Shown here piece after piece: positions 55,962 to 64,000 of a DNA stretch of 64,000 bases. Within the stretch, counting starts at the first letter, position 1; every line of letters starts with the position of its first letter. Source of the DNA: JALSNL01 sp036479585 (GTDB lineage Bacteria; Bacteroidota; Ignavibacteria; Ignavibacteriales; Melioribacteraceae); the NCBI GenBank assembly GCA_965224785.1, contig OZ245062.1, positions 620,001-684,000 of the forward strand. Direction: 5' to 3'. The notes beneath the pieces were generated by a model. The model had not been told where the DNA came from, did not search any database, and saw only the letters and a program-made list of their open reading frames with translations. Position numbers and translations under genes: made by a program.

Positions 55962-58057
55962 TTTTTATCATTTGAACTTTTCTTTCCTAAAGGCATTGAA
56001 AAAGTAAATGTGCTTCCCACTCCAAGTTTACTTTCTACCTTAATAGTACCACCATTCATTTGAACAAATCTTTTGACTAATGAAATTCCAATACCAGTTC
56101 CTTTTTCGTTGTTAGTTCCTTTTGTAGTGCTGTGGTTATTTTCATTAAATAAAGTATCTACGGTAGCTGCATCCATTCCTAAGCCAGTATCTTTTAACGA
56201 AAGCTTAACAAAATTATTTGCAACAGAAGCATCGAAAATAATTTCTCCACGAAGATTACTGAATTTAATAGCATTTGTTAATAGATTACGAACAACAGAA
56301 CTAATAGAATAACTATCAATAAAGACATTAATTTTTTCATCAACATTAACAGTTAGCTTTAGTTCTTTAATTTTAACTAATGAAAGAGAAGAAGATATTC
56401 CATCAGTTACCACATCTTTAAGAATTTCTGTTTTAGGATTAAAGGAAAGTCCATTCTTTTTAGCGAGAGTCCACTGTAATAAATTAGTGAGTAAATTATT
56501 AGTTGCCAACGCAGCTTTGTTTATTTCTGCTACAGAGTCATCTGCTTCTTCTTCTGTTAAAATATATTTATCGTTTATTAGCATATTGGAAAAATTAATA
56601 ACAGCTCCCAAGGAATTTCTAATATCGTGAGATATAATTCTCAAAAATCGTTCTTCTGATTCATTCAGCAATTTAAGTTTTTTATTGATTGATCTCATCC
56701 TAAGATTATTAAGAATAACAATCAAGATAATAATTCCAAGAAGTCCAAAAGTTAAATAAAGAAAATTTCTAAAAGATTTATGGGATGAAATTTCTAGGTT
56801 AGCAATAATCTTATCTTTTTTCAAATCTTCAATTTCTTTTTCTTTTTGCCTCAACTCACTAAGATGTTCAAAATCCAAACTCTTAGCATTTGCATCCAAA
56901 ATGTTTATTGAATCACTTAAAGAAGTATATTTCTTAAAATGCTGTAAAGCTACTGGTATATTTTTTTCAATTTCAGCAATTTCATAAAGTAGCTTATAGG
57001 TATCACGAAACGCTTCTAAATTGTCGCTTGATATTGGTAATGCTAATAAAGATTCCAAATTATTTTTAGCTTGGGAATATTTTTGGATGTTATAATTTAA
57101 CTTTCCTTTGATGTATTTAACTTTTACAAGTAAATTACTGTTCATCTTTTCTGAAAAATCTTTTAATAGTTTATCAGTCAGTAGAATAGCCTTGTCATAC
57201 ATCTTAAGTTTTTCAAGTATCTCAATTTTTGTAACACTAGTAACAATTTCATAAGAAACATTTCCAATTTTTCTATATACAATTATAGATTTATTAATAT
57301 AAGTTAAAGCCGATTCTAAATTTCCTTGTGCTAAATGTAGTGTGGCAAAATTCATATTTATTTGTGCTATTATTTCTTCTTGATCTAAATCTTTGATAAT
57401 ATCCATTTCTTTAGTGAAGTAATTTTCAGCTTTATCAAATTGCTTTAGCTTTATATAATGTAGTCCAATGCAATCTAGACTAAATGCATATGCTCCAGAA
57501 TTTTTGAAGTGACTACTAATTTCAAACCCCTTTGTGAGGTAATCCATTTCTTTTTTAATATCCCCAAGCCTACCAAATATTACACCAATATTTGTATAAC
57601 TAAAACACATTTTTAAAGAATCTTTGGCTTCTTTATTTAGTTCTAATGCGTAATTATAAGATTTTATGGCTTCAGTAAAATTTTGGTTATCACCTTGGAG
57701 CATTCCAAGTAGACTATATACACGTGTCAAAATACCTATATTGTTAATTGCTTCTAAAGTATTTATCGACTTATTTAAATAAAATAGTGCTGAATCAACT
57801 TTCTCAATTAAAAAAAAAGATGTACCGATTGTAAAATAAGCATAACCAATTCCTTTACTATAATTTATACTAATTGATAGGTCATTTGCTTGTCTTGCAA
57901 TAACAAAAGCTGAGTCTATATTTGAATAAGTTAAATCAGAAGCTAATTTATTTAACGAATCAATTTTTGAATGTTCACTTTGTGCAAATGTAGATGTAGC
58001 GATAAAGAAGCCTAAGCAGATAATGATAGAAATAATATGGTTTTTAAATTTTTTCAC
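55889..58057 (-). CDS. TPR-containing sensor histidine kinase
   Basis: This 722-residue protein has a signal peptide to about residue 25 (FFIATSTFAQ). Periplasmic TPR repeats follow to about residue 400 (GYAYFTIGTSFFLIEKVDSA, IGLHYIKLKQFDKAENYF). There is a membrane helix at about 438-458 (FLYLTFGLLGIIILIVIL) and a HisKA domain with RIISHDIRNS (His477). The ATPase domain has NLLTNAIKFSN, DTGLGMD and GTGIGISLVKRFV. No response regulator gene is adjacent, so it is an orphan kinase here. Its last 73 bases of frame overlap the end of the convergent NhaC-type gene; the final Lys-rich tail is beyond the conserved kinase end. Confidence 0.88.
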   Translation of the reverse strand: MKKFKNHIISIIICLGFFIATSTFAQSEHSKIDSLNKLASDLTYSNIDSAFVIARQANDLSISINYSKGIGYAYFTIGTSFFLIEKVDSALFYLNKSINTLEAINNIGILTRVYSLLGMLQGDNQNFTEAIKSYNYALELNKEAKDSLKMCFSYTNIGVIFGRLGDIKKEMDYLTKGFEISSHFKNSGAYAFSLDCIGLHYIKLKQFDKAENYFTKEMDIIKDLDQEEIIAQINMNFATLHLAQGNLESALTYINKSIIVYRKIGNVSYEIVTSVTKIEILEKLKMYDKAILLTDKLLKDFSEKMNSNLLVKVKYIKGKLNYNIQKYSQAKNNLESLLALPISSDNLEAFRDTYKLLYEIAEIEKNIPVALQHFKKYTSLSDSINILDANAKSLDFEHLSELRQKEKEIEDLKKDKIIANLEISSHKSFRNFLYLTFGLLGIIILIVILNNLRMRSINKKLKLLNESEERFLRIISHDIRNSLGAVINFSNMLINDKYILTEEEADDSVAEINKAALATNNLLTNLLQWTLAKKNGLSFNPKTEILKDVVTDGISSSLSLVKIKELKLTVNVDEKINVFIDSYSISSVVRNLLTNAIKFSNLRGEIIFDASVANNFVKLSLKDTGLGMDAATVDTLFNENNHSTTKGTNNEKGTGIGISLVKRFVQMNGGTIKVESKLGVGSTFTFSMPLGKKSSNDKNQVVDLPNKNKKPVSTEKIRKIAI

Positions 58058-58168
58058 TAAAATTTATTTAACATAGTTTGATTGTTTATTGTGGTGGGAA
58101 TAATATTTAAGTATTATCCCACTTTACCATCGGAAAATTATTTGATATTTATATAGGAAGGGATTACT

Positions 58169-59992
58169 TTAATTAGAGTTTTTATAAAACTCTTCAATCA
58201 CTTTTGCTTTTGCTAAACCAATAACTTTACTTAGTTCAAGTATGTCTGCATTCTTAACTTCAGCAACACTTCTAAAATGTAATAATAATTTTTCTGCGAG
58301 CTTTTGTCCAATACCATCAATGTCAGTTAGTTCAGTTTTAATTGTTCTTCCATCTCGTCTAAGTCTGTGGAATGTAATTGCAAAACGGTGAGCTTCATCT
58401 CTTAAATGTTGAAGTAGTTTTAAGCTGGATGATGTTTTAGGAATTGTTTGCGATTCTGAAATCCCTGGGAAGAAAACTTCTTCTAGTCTTTTTGCAAGTC
58501 CAATTATTTGATATTTCTTAAATCCTAAATTATCTAAAATTTCTACTGCACTTGAAAGTTGACCTTTCCCGCCATCGACCATAATTAAATCTGCTAAAGT
58601 TTCTTTGTTCTCTTTCGCCTTACTATAGCGGCGTTCTATAACTTCTTGCATACTTGCAAAGTCATCAGGACCTTGTACAGTTTTGATTATGTATTTGCGG
58701 TACAGTGATTTTTTAGGTTTACCATCAACAAAAACAACCATACTTGCAACAGTATCTGTTCCTTGCAAATTAGAAATATCAAAACATTCAATTTTTCTTG
58801 GTAGGGAAGTTAGTCGCAAATCTCTTTTAAGTGATGAAAGAACGTACGGAAGATTACCATCTTTTTTCATTCGCTGAAGCTGAATATCTTTTAGTTGTAG
58901 AATGGCATTTTGCTTACACATAAATAATAATGATTTAGCATCGCTTTGTATCTTAGGAATTACAAAACTAACTTTTCTTTCTGCTCTGGAATTTAACCAA
59001 TCTAAAAGTGTTTCTTCATCAAAAGGAATAGTTTCTAATATTATTGATTTTGGCACTTCGACAAATTCGCCATAATAAAATTTTAGTGCCGCATTGTAAA
59101 TTTTGTTTAAATCTTCATCTACTTCTACACTTAGCTTTAATTGACGCTTACCAACTAGTCGGCCAGAACGAATATTGAGAATTGTACACGCTGCATCTTT
59201 TGCTTCCACGGCAACGCTAAAAATATCTTTGTCATCAAAATCATTTGTAACAATTTTTTGTTTTGATGAGTAAACATTTAACTCATCAATTTTATCTCGT
59301 AGTTGTGCAGCCTTTTCAAAATTTAATTTTTTACTTACTTCTTCCATTTCAGTTTTTAGTTCGTCTATCAAGTCACTTGTTTTTCCTTTAAGAACTTTTA
59401 TTACCTGGTTGACCATTTGCCCATAGTCTTCAACCGAAACTAATCCTTCGCAAGGTCCGTCACATTTTTTTATGTGGTAATCCAAACAAACTTTAATTTT
59501 CTTTTTCTTAATCACTTCATCGTCAATAGAATAAGTACAACTACGGATTTTAAAAATTTTAGTTATCATCCGCAAAGACGTTCGCATCTGTTTTACATTG
59601 GTGTAAGGTCCAAAATATTTTGAACCATCTCTTATAATATCACGTGTATAAAAAATTTGTGGGTAAGGTTCTTTTGTAACTCGTATGTATGGATAAGTTT
59701 TATCATCTTTTAGGTTTACATTGTAACGTGGTTTATGCTTCTTAATTAAATTATTTTCAAGAACAAGTGCTTCAATTTCATTTTCGGTAACAATTATTTC
59801 AAAGTCAATAATTTTTTCAACTAGTGCTTTTGTCTTTGGGGAATCTACTTTTGAACGAAAGTATGACCGAACTCTACTCCGCAAATTCTTTGCTTTACCA
59901 ATATAGATTATCTTATTGTTTTTGTTTAGGAATTGATAAATTCCAGGAAGTGCTGGAATAGCAACAAGTTTTATTTTTAAATTTTCATTCAT
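58169..59992 (-). CDS. uvrC: Excinuclease ABC subunit C
   Basis: This 607-residue protein has normal length and all domains. The GIY-YIG nuclease has LPGIYQFLNKNNKIIYIGKAKNLRSR in two parts (LPGIYQF and IIYIGKAKNL). The UVR motif is EEVSKKLNFEKAAQLRDKI. The C-terminal RNase-H-like nuclease has IECFDISNLQGTDTVASMV and DLIMVDGGKGQLSSA. The helix-hairpin-helix pair is LTDIDGIGQKLAEKLL and LSKVIGLAKAKVIEEF. It makes the two incisions in UvrABC nucleotide excision repair. It lies upstream of a histidine kinase and downstream of glgC on the same strand with 111- and 163-base gaps. Confidence 0.96.
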   Translation of the reverse strand: MNENLKIKLVAIPALPGIYQFLNKNNKIIYIGKAKNLRSRVRSYFRSKVDSPKTKALVEKIIDFEIIVTENEIEALVLENNLIKKHKPRYNVNLKDDKTYPYIRVTKEPYPQIFYTRDIIRDGSKYFGPYTNVKQMRTSLRMITKIFKIRSCTYSIDDEVIKKKKIKVCLDYHIKKCDGPCEGLVSVEDYGQMVNQVIKVLKGKTSDLIDELKTEMEEVSKKLNFEKAAQLRDKIDELNVYSSKQKIVTNDFDDKDIFSVAVEAKDAACTILNIRSGRLVGKRQLKLSVEVDEDLNKIYNAALKFYYGEFVEVPKSIILETIPFDEETLLDWLNSRAERKVSFVIPKIQSDAKSLLFMCKQNAILQLKDIQLQRMKKDGNLPYVLSSLKRDLRLTSLPRKIECFDISNLQGTDTVASMVVFVDGKPKKSLYRKYIIKTVQGPDDFASMQEVIERRYSKAKENKETLADLIMVDGGKGQLSSAVEILDNLGFKKYQIIGLAKRLEEVFFPGISESQTIPKTSSSLKLLQHLRDEAHRFAITFHRLRRDGRTIKTELTDIDGIGQKLAEKLLLHFRSVAEVKNADILELSKVIGLAKAKVIEEFYKNSN

Positions 59993-60070
59993 TGGTTAAA
60001 ATATAGGAGAGTATTTTGGGAAAGACAAATTTGTAATAGGATATTTTATGGAATTGCTGTTGTATTATCT

Positions 60071-60115
60071 AACGTGCCAGGCACTTCTATCAGCTGAAAA
60101 AGTGCCTGGCACGTT
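60071..60115. repeat. GC-rich perfect 16-bp hairpin downstream of glgC
   Basis: AACGTGCCAGGCACTT (60071-60086) is exactly inverted at 60100-60115 around a 13-base loop. On the plus strand TTTT follows only partly. It is far more GC-rich than its surroundings. It may end the glgC transcript (minus strand) or be a REP-type repeat; the core GTGCCAGGCAC resembles palindromes repeated in many bacterial genomes. Confidence 0.7.
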
Positions 60116-60155
60116 TTATCTTAATGTTAAAACAACTTTTACGAAAGTGAAAAAA

Positions 60156-61400
60156 CTACTTTTCAAATTTATAACTTTTCGGTATTACTACAATTCCAGT
60201 TTCTGTTACAGTAAATCGTTTCCTATCTATTTCAGTATCAAATCCTATCTCTTCATGTTCAGGAACATGAACATTTTTATCAATTATAGCTCGGCGTATT
60301 TTTGCATATCTTCCAATATTACAATGGTTCATAATTATTGAATCGGTTATGTAACTATAACTATTTACTTTAACATTTGGACCCAAGATAGATCTTTCCA
60401 CTAAACCACCAGAAATTATTGTTCCATCTGTAATTAAAGAACTTATTGCTCTACCTACACGCTCACCTTCGTGCGATAAAGTTTTTGCTGGTGGATATTG
60501 ATGTTGCATTGTTCTTAGCGGCCAATTAGCGTCGTACAAATTAAATTCCGGATTCACTTTTATTAAATCCATACTTGCAGCATAATAACTTTCCAAAGTA
60601 CCAACATCAACCCAATAAGGAGGTGTGTCTTTACTGTCTTCGTCTTCAAATCTAAATGCTCTAACCTTATGATCTTTGCTAACCATATAAGGAATAACGT
60701 GTTTCCCAAAATCTAAATTTGGAATTTTTTCTTTTGTTAAAACATGTAATGATTCTTGTAAAGCATCTACATTAAAAATATAAATTCCCATATTTGCAAA
60801 TGAAAAACCTTCTTTGCCAGGAATTTCTGGAGGCTCGTTAGGTTTTTCTACAAACGATAAAACATTATAATCTTCATCAATTTCTATTATGCCAAACCTT
60901 TTTGCTTTTTCTTTTTCAACAATAATATTTCCAATTGAAAGATCAGCTTTTTTCTCAATGTGGTACTGTAGCATTTTAAGGTAATCCATTTTGTAAATAT
61001 GATCACCAGATAAAATAACTACCCAATTATATTTTTGCGGTTTTATTAAATTTAAGTTCTGATAAATTGCATCAGCAGTTCCTTGATACCACTCGTCCCC
61101 AGTTTTTTGCTGCGGTGGAATTGAATAAATAAATTCTCCAAGTTCAGGATTAAAAATATTCCAAGCTTCATAAATATGTTGGTTTAGAGAATCAGATTTG
61201 TATTGAGTTAAAACATTAATTTTTCTAAAACCAGAGTTCAAACAGTTAGAAAGTGCAAAGTCTATAATTCTATATTTCCCACCAAAAGGAACGGATGGCT
61301 TTGTACGCAAGGTTGTAAGTGGTTCAAGTCTTTGTCCTTGACCACCAGCTAAAATCATTGTTAATGTTTTTCTTTGAAGTTCTGAACCTTTAAATGCCAT
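60156..61400 (-). CDS. glgC: Glucose-1-phosphate adenylyltransferase
   Basis: This 414-residue protein matches GlgC along its length. The nucleotidyl-transferase signature is LAGGQGQRLEPLTTLRTKPS, followed by FGGKYRIIDFALSNCLNSG. Other sites are GTADAIYQNL, SGDHIYKMDY, FVEKPNEPP and YWVDVGTLESYYAASMDL. The left-handed beta-helix C-terminus has ISGGLVERSILGPNVKVN. It makes ADP-glucose from ATP and glucose-1-phosphate, the first committed step of bacterial glycogen synthesis. No other glg gene is nearby. Maltodextrin uptake at 12.8-20.5 kb could feed the same pool (inference). Confidence 0.95.
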   Translation of the reverse strand: MAFKGSELQRKTLTMILAGGQGQRLEPLTTLRTKPSVPFGGKYRIIDFALSNCLNSGFRKINVLTQYKSDSLNQHIYEAWNIFNPELGEFIYSIPPQQKTGDEWYQGTADAIYQNLNLIKPQKYNWVVILSGDHIYKMDYLKMLQYHIEKKADLSIGNIIVEKEKAKRFGIIEIDEDYNVLSFVEKPNEPPEIPGKEGFSFANMGIYIFNVDALQESLHVLTKEKIPNLDFGKHVIPYMVSKDHKVRAFRFEDEDSKDTPPYWVDVGTLESYYAASMDLIKVNPEFNLYDANWPLRTMQHQYPPAKTLSHEGERVGRAISSLITDGTIISGGLVERSILGPNVKVNSYSYITDSIIMNHCNIGRYAKIRRAIIDKNVHVPEHEEIGFDTEIDRKRFTVTETGIVVIPKSYKFEK

Positions 61401-61526
61401 ATCACACTCTTTTTCTTTGCAAGAATTTTATTTTAAGTTGTATGTATTATTGTAGATTGGTTTTTTAATATAAAGATATAAATACAAATAAGACAAAGCG
61501 ATATTATATAATTACTTTTTTTATCT

Positions 61527-63254
61527 ATGAAAGTCAAGAAAAATAAATTACTAATTTGGAGTTCTGTACTGCTGGCGACACTATTCTCAATAGCTGCTAC
61601 TGGCTCATATCTACTATCAAAATATAATTTTCGATTTGCTGATGGAACTCAGTTTGTTAAAAATGGATTATCTACAAACCCAGCTTCTGTACAAGAAATT
61701 AGAAATTATTCTAATAGTTCGAATAAAGACATTGACGTTTTGCATTATGATATCAATATTGAATTAGACACAGAGAAAGAGAAAATAATTTGTACTGTTC
61801 AGATAACCGGAATAGTAAAAAAAGAGAAACTCAAAAGTATTAGATTTAACTTTTATGATAATTTTAACATCAACAATGTATTACTAAACAACAAAATTGC
61901 TAAATATGTTAACGAAGATAACCATTTAACCATTGCTAATAGTATTGAGCAAGACGATACTTTTTTTGTAAAAGTAGAATATAGTGGAACTCCTAAAAAT
62001 TTGGGATTTGGTTCGTTTAACTTTGATGAGTTCAACGGGAGTTCAGTTGTCTATACATTGAACGAACCAATTTACGCTTCAACTTGGTTTCCTTGTAATG
62101 ATGTTCCGTTAGATAAAGTCCAGATGGATATTTCAATTACAAACGACTCTTCAAAAACTTCTTTATCAAATGGTGTTTTAGAAGATATTACAGTTGAAGG
62201 AAGTAAAAAAATATATCATTGGAAAACCAAATATCCAATTGCTACTTATTTAATCTCAATTTTATCAGCTAACTATGTGAAATTCTCAGATAAATATATT
62301 TATGAAACTAAAGATGAAGCTGACTTAGATACAATGAATATTGATTATTATGTGTTTCCCGAACATTTAGAAAATGCAAAAGATGATTTTGATATTCATC
62401 TTGATGCAATCGAATTTTTCTCTGAAACTTTTGGACAGTATCCATTTATTGAAGAAAAATATGGAGTTGCGGAATTTATGTGGAGTATGGGAGCAATGGA
62501 AAACCAAACAATTACCGGAATTGGAAAAAACTTTATTAGTGGAAACGATTTTTTTACTGGAATGTTAGTCCATGAACTTGCACATCAATGGTGGGGAAAC
62601 GCAGTAACAGTAAGTGATTGGGAGGACATTTGGTTGAACGAAGGTTTTGCAACTTACTCGGAAGCCCTTTATTGGGAATACAAAAGTGGTTTCTCATCTT
62701 TGCAATCTACAATGAATTCTTATCTAATTAATTTTGAGAATACAACTTTAATAAATCCTAAAAATATGTTTGGACGAACTACTTATAACAAAGGAGCTTG
62801 GGTTTTACACATGTTAAGAAGGGAAGTTGGAGATGATATTTTTTTTGAAATTCTAAGAATGTATTTTAATACATATAAGTATAAAAATACTTCTACTGAA
62901 GAATTTATTCAATTAGCAGAGCAAACTTCTCAAAAAGATTTAACTCATTTCTTTGCTCAATGGGTTTACGAAGGAAAAGGAAATTTGGAAGTTGAATATT
63001 ATTTTAAAAATATTTCTATTGATAATAAGAATGTTGTGAACATTAAAATTGAACAAGTTCAATCTGTTTATGAAAATTATCATTTCCCATTGGATGTTGA
63101 TTTGTATTATAACGATGGAAGTAAAAGCAGACATACATTTTTTATAGATGAAAATGATATAACTTTATCATTACCAGTAGATAATTTAGTTAACAGAATT
63201 ATGCTTGATCCGGATGGCTGGTTAGCTGTAAAAGTTGAAGAGATTAAAGAATAA
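61527..63254 (+). CDS. M1-family zinc aminopeptidase
   Basis: This 575-residue protein has an N-terminal membrane anchor or signal at about 8-29 (LIWSSVLLATLFSIAATGSY). The catalytic part has GAMEN (322-326) and the zinc site HELAHQWW (349-356) with the third ligand Glu372 in NEGF. A Tyr in RTTYNKGAW is the likely transition-state residue. N-terminal beta domains include VLHYDINIELDTEKEK-type strands. The length matches the shorter bacterial M1 proteins that lack the C-terminal helical domain. It should remove N-terminal residues from peptides outside the cytoplasm. The gene is divergent from glgC. Confidence 0.92.
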   Translation: MKVKKNKLLIWSSVLLATLFSIAATGSYLLSKYNFRFADGTQFVKNGLSTNPASVQEIRNYSNSSNKDIDVLHYDINIELDTEKEKIICTVQITGIVKKEKLKSIRFNFYDNFNINNVLLNNKIAKYVNEDNHLTIANSIEQDDTFFVKVEYSGTPKNLGFGSFNFDEFNGSSVVYTLNEPIYASTWFPCNDVPLDKVQMDISITNDSSKTSLSNGVLEDITVEGSKKIYHWKTKYPIATYLISILSANYVKFSDKYIYETKDEADLDTMNIDYYVFPEHLENAKDDFDIHLDAIEFFSETFGQYPFIEEKYGVAEFMWSMGAMENQTITGIGKNFISGNDFFTGMLVHELAHQWWGNAVTVSDWEDIWLNEGFATYSEALYWEYKSGFSSLQSTMNSYLINFENTTLINPKNMFGRTTYNKGAWVLHMLRREVGDDIFFEILRMYFNTYKYKNTSTEEFIQLAEQTSQKDLTHFFAQWVYEGKGNLEVEYYFKNISIDNKNVVNIKIEQVQSVYENYHFPLDVDLYYNDGSKSRHTFFIDENDITLSLPVDNLVNRIMLDPDGWLAVKVEEIKE

Positions 63255-63494
63255 AATTATGCGTAAATTTGTTGGTTAAGTGAAAATATTTTATTTAGTT
63301 ATACTAATTGCAAATTGATATGTGGATTTCTTAATCATAATCTTAATTCATAATCTTGTTTTTTCAAAAGAATGAAAAGCGAGTAAGAGAAAGATTACGA
63401 GTATGACTAAGAATTAAAAATTTTGAAATCAGTGAGAATAGAATAAAAATTAATAAGAACTGACCCAATAAATAAAACAAACCAAGAGAAACTA

Positions 63495-64000
63495 TTGACA
63501 ACTTTTTTTGTATCCGATTTACACTTTGGTTTACTTTCGCCGGAAGAAGAAAATGAGCGTGAAAGAAAATTTGTGAAGTTTTTAGAATTTGCAAAAACTG
63601 AAGCTGATAGATTATACATACTTGGCGATCTTTTTGATTATTGGTTTGAGTATAAAAGAGTAATTCAAAAAGGATACTTTAGAACTTTTACAGCTTTGCA
63701 AAACTTAACTGAAGCTGGAGTTGAAGTTCATTATCTAATTGGCAATCATGATTTTATGCACAGAGATTTTTTTGAAAAAGAAATTGGTGTAAATATTTAT
63801 GAAGATGCAATTGAAATTGAACTTGGAGACAAAAAGTTTTTTCTCGCACACGGAGATGGTTTAGTCGAAAATGATCTCGGTTATAAAATTCTGAAAAAAG
63901 TTTTAAGGAACAAAACAATACAAAAATTGTATTCATTATTTCATCCTAACTTTGGAATTTGGCTTGGTAGTTCATCAAGTAAAAAGAGCAGAGATTTTAC
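63495..64000 (+). CDS. lpxH: UDP-2,3-diacylglucosamine diphosphatase-like metallophosphoesterase (3' partial)
   Basis: A TTG at 63495 opens the frame; no ATG lies between it and the upstream in-frame stop at 63444. The translated part reads MTTFFVSDLHFGLLSPEEEN, then LYILGDLFDYWFEYKR, HYLIGNHDFMHRDFFE and FLAHGDGLVENDLGYK. These are the metal-binding motifs DxH, GDxxD, GNHD and HGD of the LpxH-type calcineurin-like phosphoesterases. It hydrolyses UDP-diacylglucosamine to lipid X in lipid A synthesis. The frame runs off the right edge. The symbol is fairly likely, but a paralogue cannot be excluded from this part alone. Confidence 0.82.
   Translation, partial: MTTFFVSDLHFGLLSPEEENERERKFVKFLEFAKTEADRLYILGDLFDYWFEYKRVIQKGYFRTFTALQNLTEAGVEVHYLIGNHDFMHRDFFEKEIGVNIYEDAIEIELGDKKFFLAHGDGLVENDLGYKILKKVLRNKTIQKLYSLFHPNFGIWLGSSSSKKSRDF

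Noticed and set aside
60048..60341. Small plus-strand frame overlapping the 3' end of glgC
   Set aside because: It runs through the GC-rich hairpin and antisense to the conserved GlgC beta-helix, with no ribosome site.

Overview
The window is AT-rich and gene-dense. It most likely comes from a member of the Ignavibacteria / Bacteroidota-Chlorobi lineage. The main evidence is a C-terminal secretion domain of the type IX (T9SS) type seen on seven or eight large exported proteins, with the recurring core QNYPNPFNP. PorV-like outer-membrane proteins, a SLC45-like sugar transporter and a Reg_prop/Y_Y_Y sensor kinase agree with this. No rRNA, tRNA, CRISPR array or intact insertion sequence was seen.

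Layout. 1-6.4 kb: three exported or outer-membrane genes (a calcium-loop/FnIII T9SS cargo cut by the left edge, a PorV-like protein, a triple starch-binding-like cargo), closed by a clear rho-independent terminator. 6.6-10.7 kb: a MacA-like adaptor, a MacB-like permease without its ATPase, and a TolC-like gene broken by a one-base frameshift. 10.8-20.5 kb, minus strand: a membrane SGNH hydrolase with TPRs, then an alpha-glucan locus with three different GH13 enzymes (secreted, T9SS-exported, lipoprotein) and a maltose/sucrose-type MFS transporter. There is no SusC/SusD pair. 20.7-24.1 kb: a DUF4038-like putative glycoside hydrolase with a sorting domain.

24.2-40.4 kb is the most interesting block. 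A one-piece sensor kinase and a NarL-type response regulator are followed by an ELWxxDGT-repeat cargo and a four-gene run (RTX-like, beta-helix, C39-peptidase-like, second ELWxxDGT protein). One 18-bp palindrome, ATAnCTCAnATGAGTnAT, lies upstream of the regulator, of the first cargo and of the four-gene run, and downstream promoter spacing is conserved. This looks like a small self-contained regulon for surface proteins assembled from shuffled N-terminal modules and nearly identical sorting domains.

40.4-50 kb: an NhaC-type antiporter; an ABC-F ATPase whose second composite ATP site is degenerate at every key position; a cobalamin-binding radical SAM gene broken at a homopolymer; then a repeat-rich accessory patch. 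That patch contains a decayed REP-associated (RAYT) transposase, six copies of its likely REP palindrome, a 290-bp tandem duplication, a DUF1566-like exported protein, a hairpin cluster and a DEAD-box helicase.

50-64 kb: an octaheme cytochrome/HEAT/TPR lipoprotein, a second outer-membrane barrel protein, a second NhaC-type transporter with an added extracytoplasmic domain, a TPR histidine kinase, UvrC, GlgC, an M1 aminopeptidase and an LpxH-like gene cut by the right edge. Intergenic regions carry at least four different families of inverted repeat.
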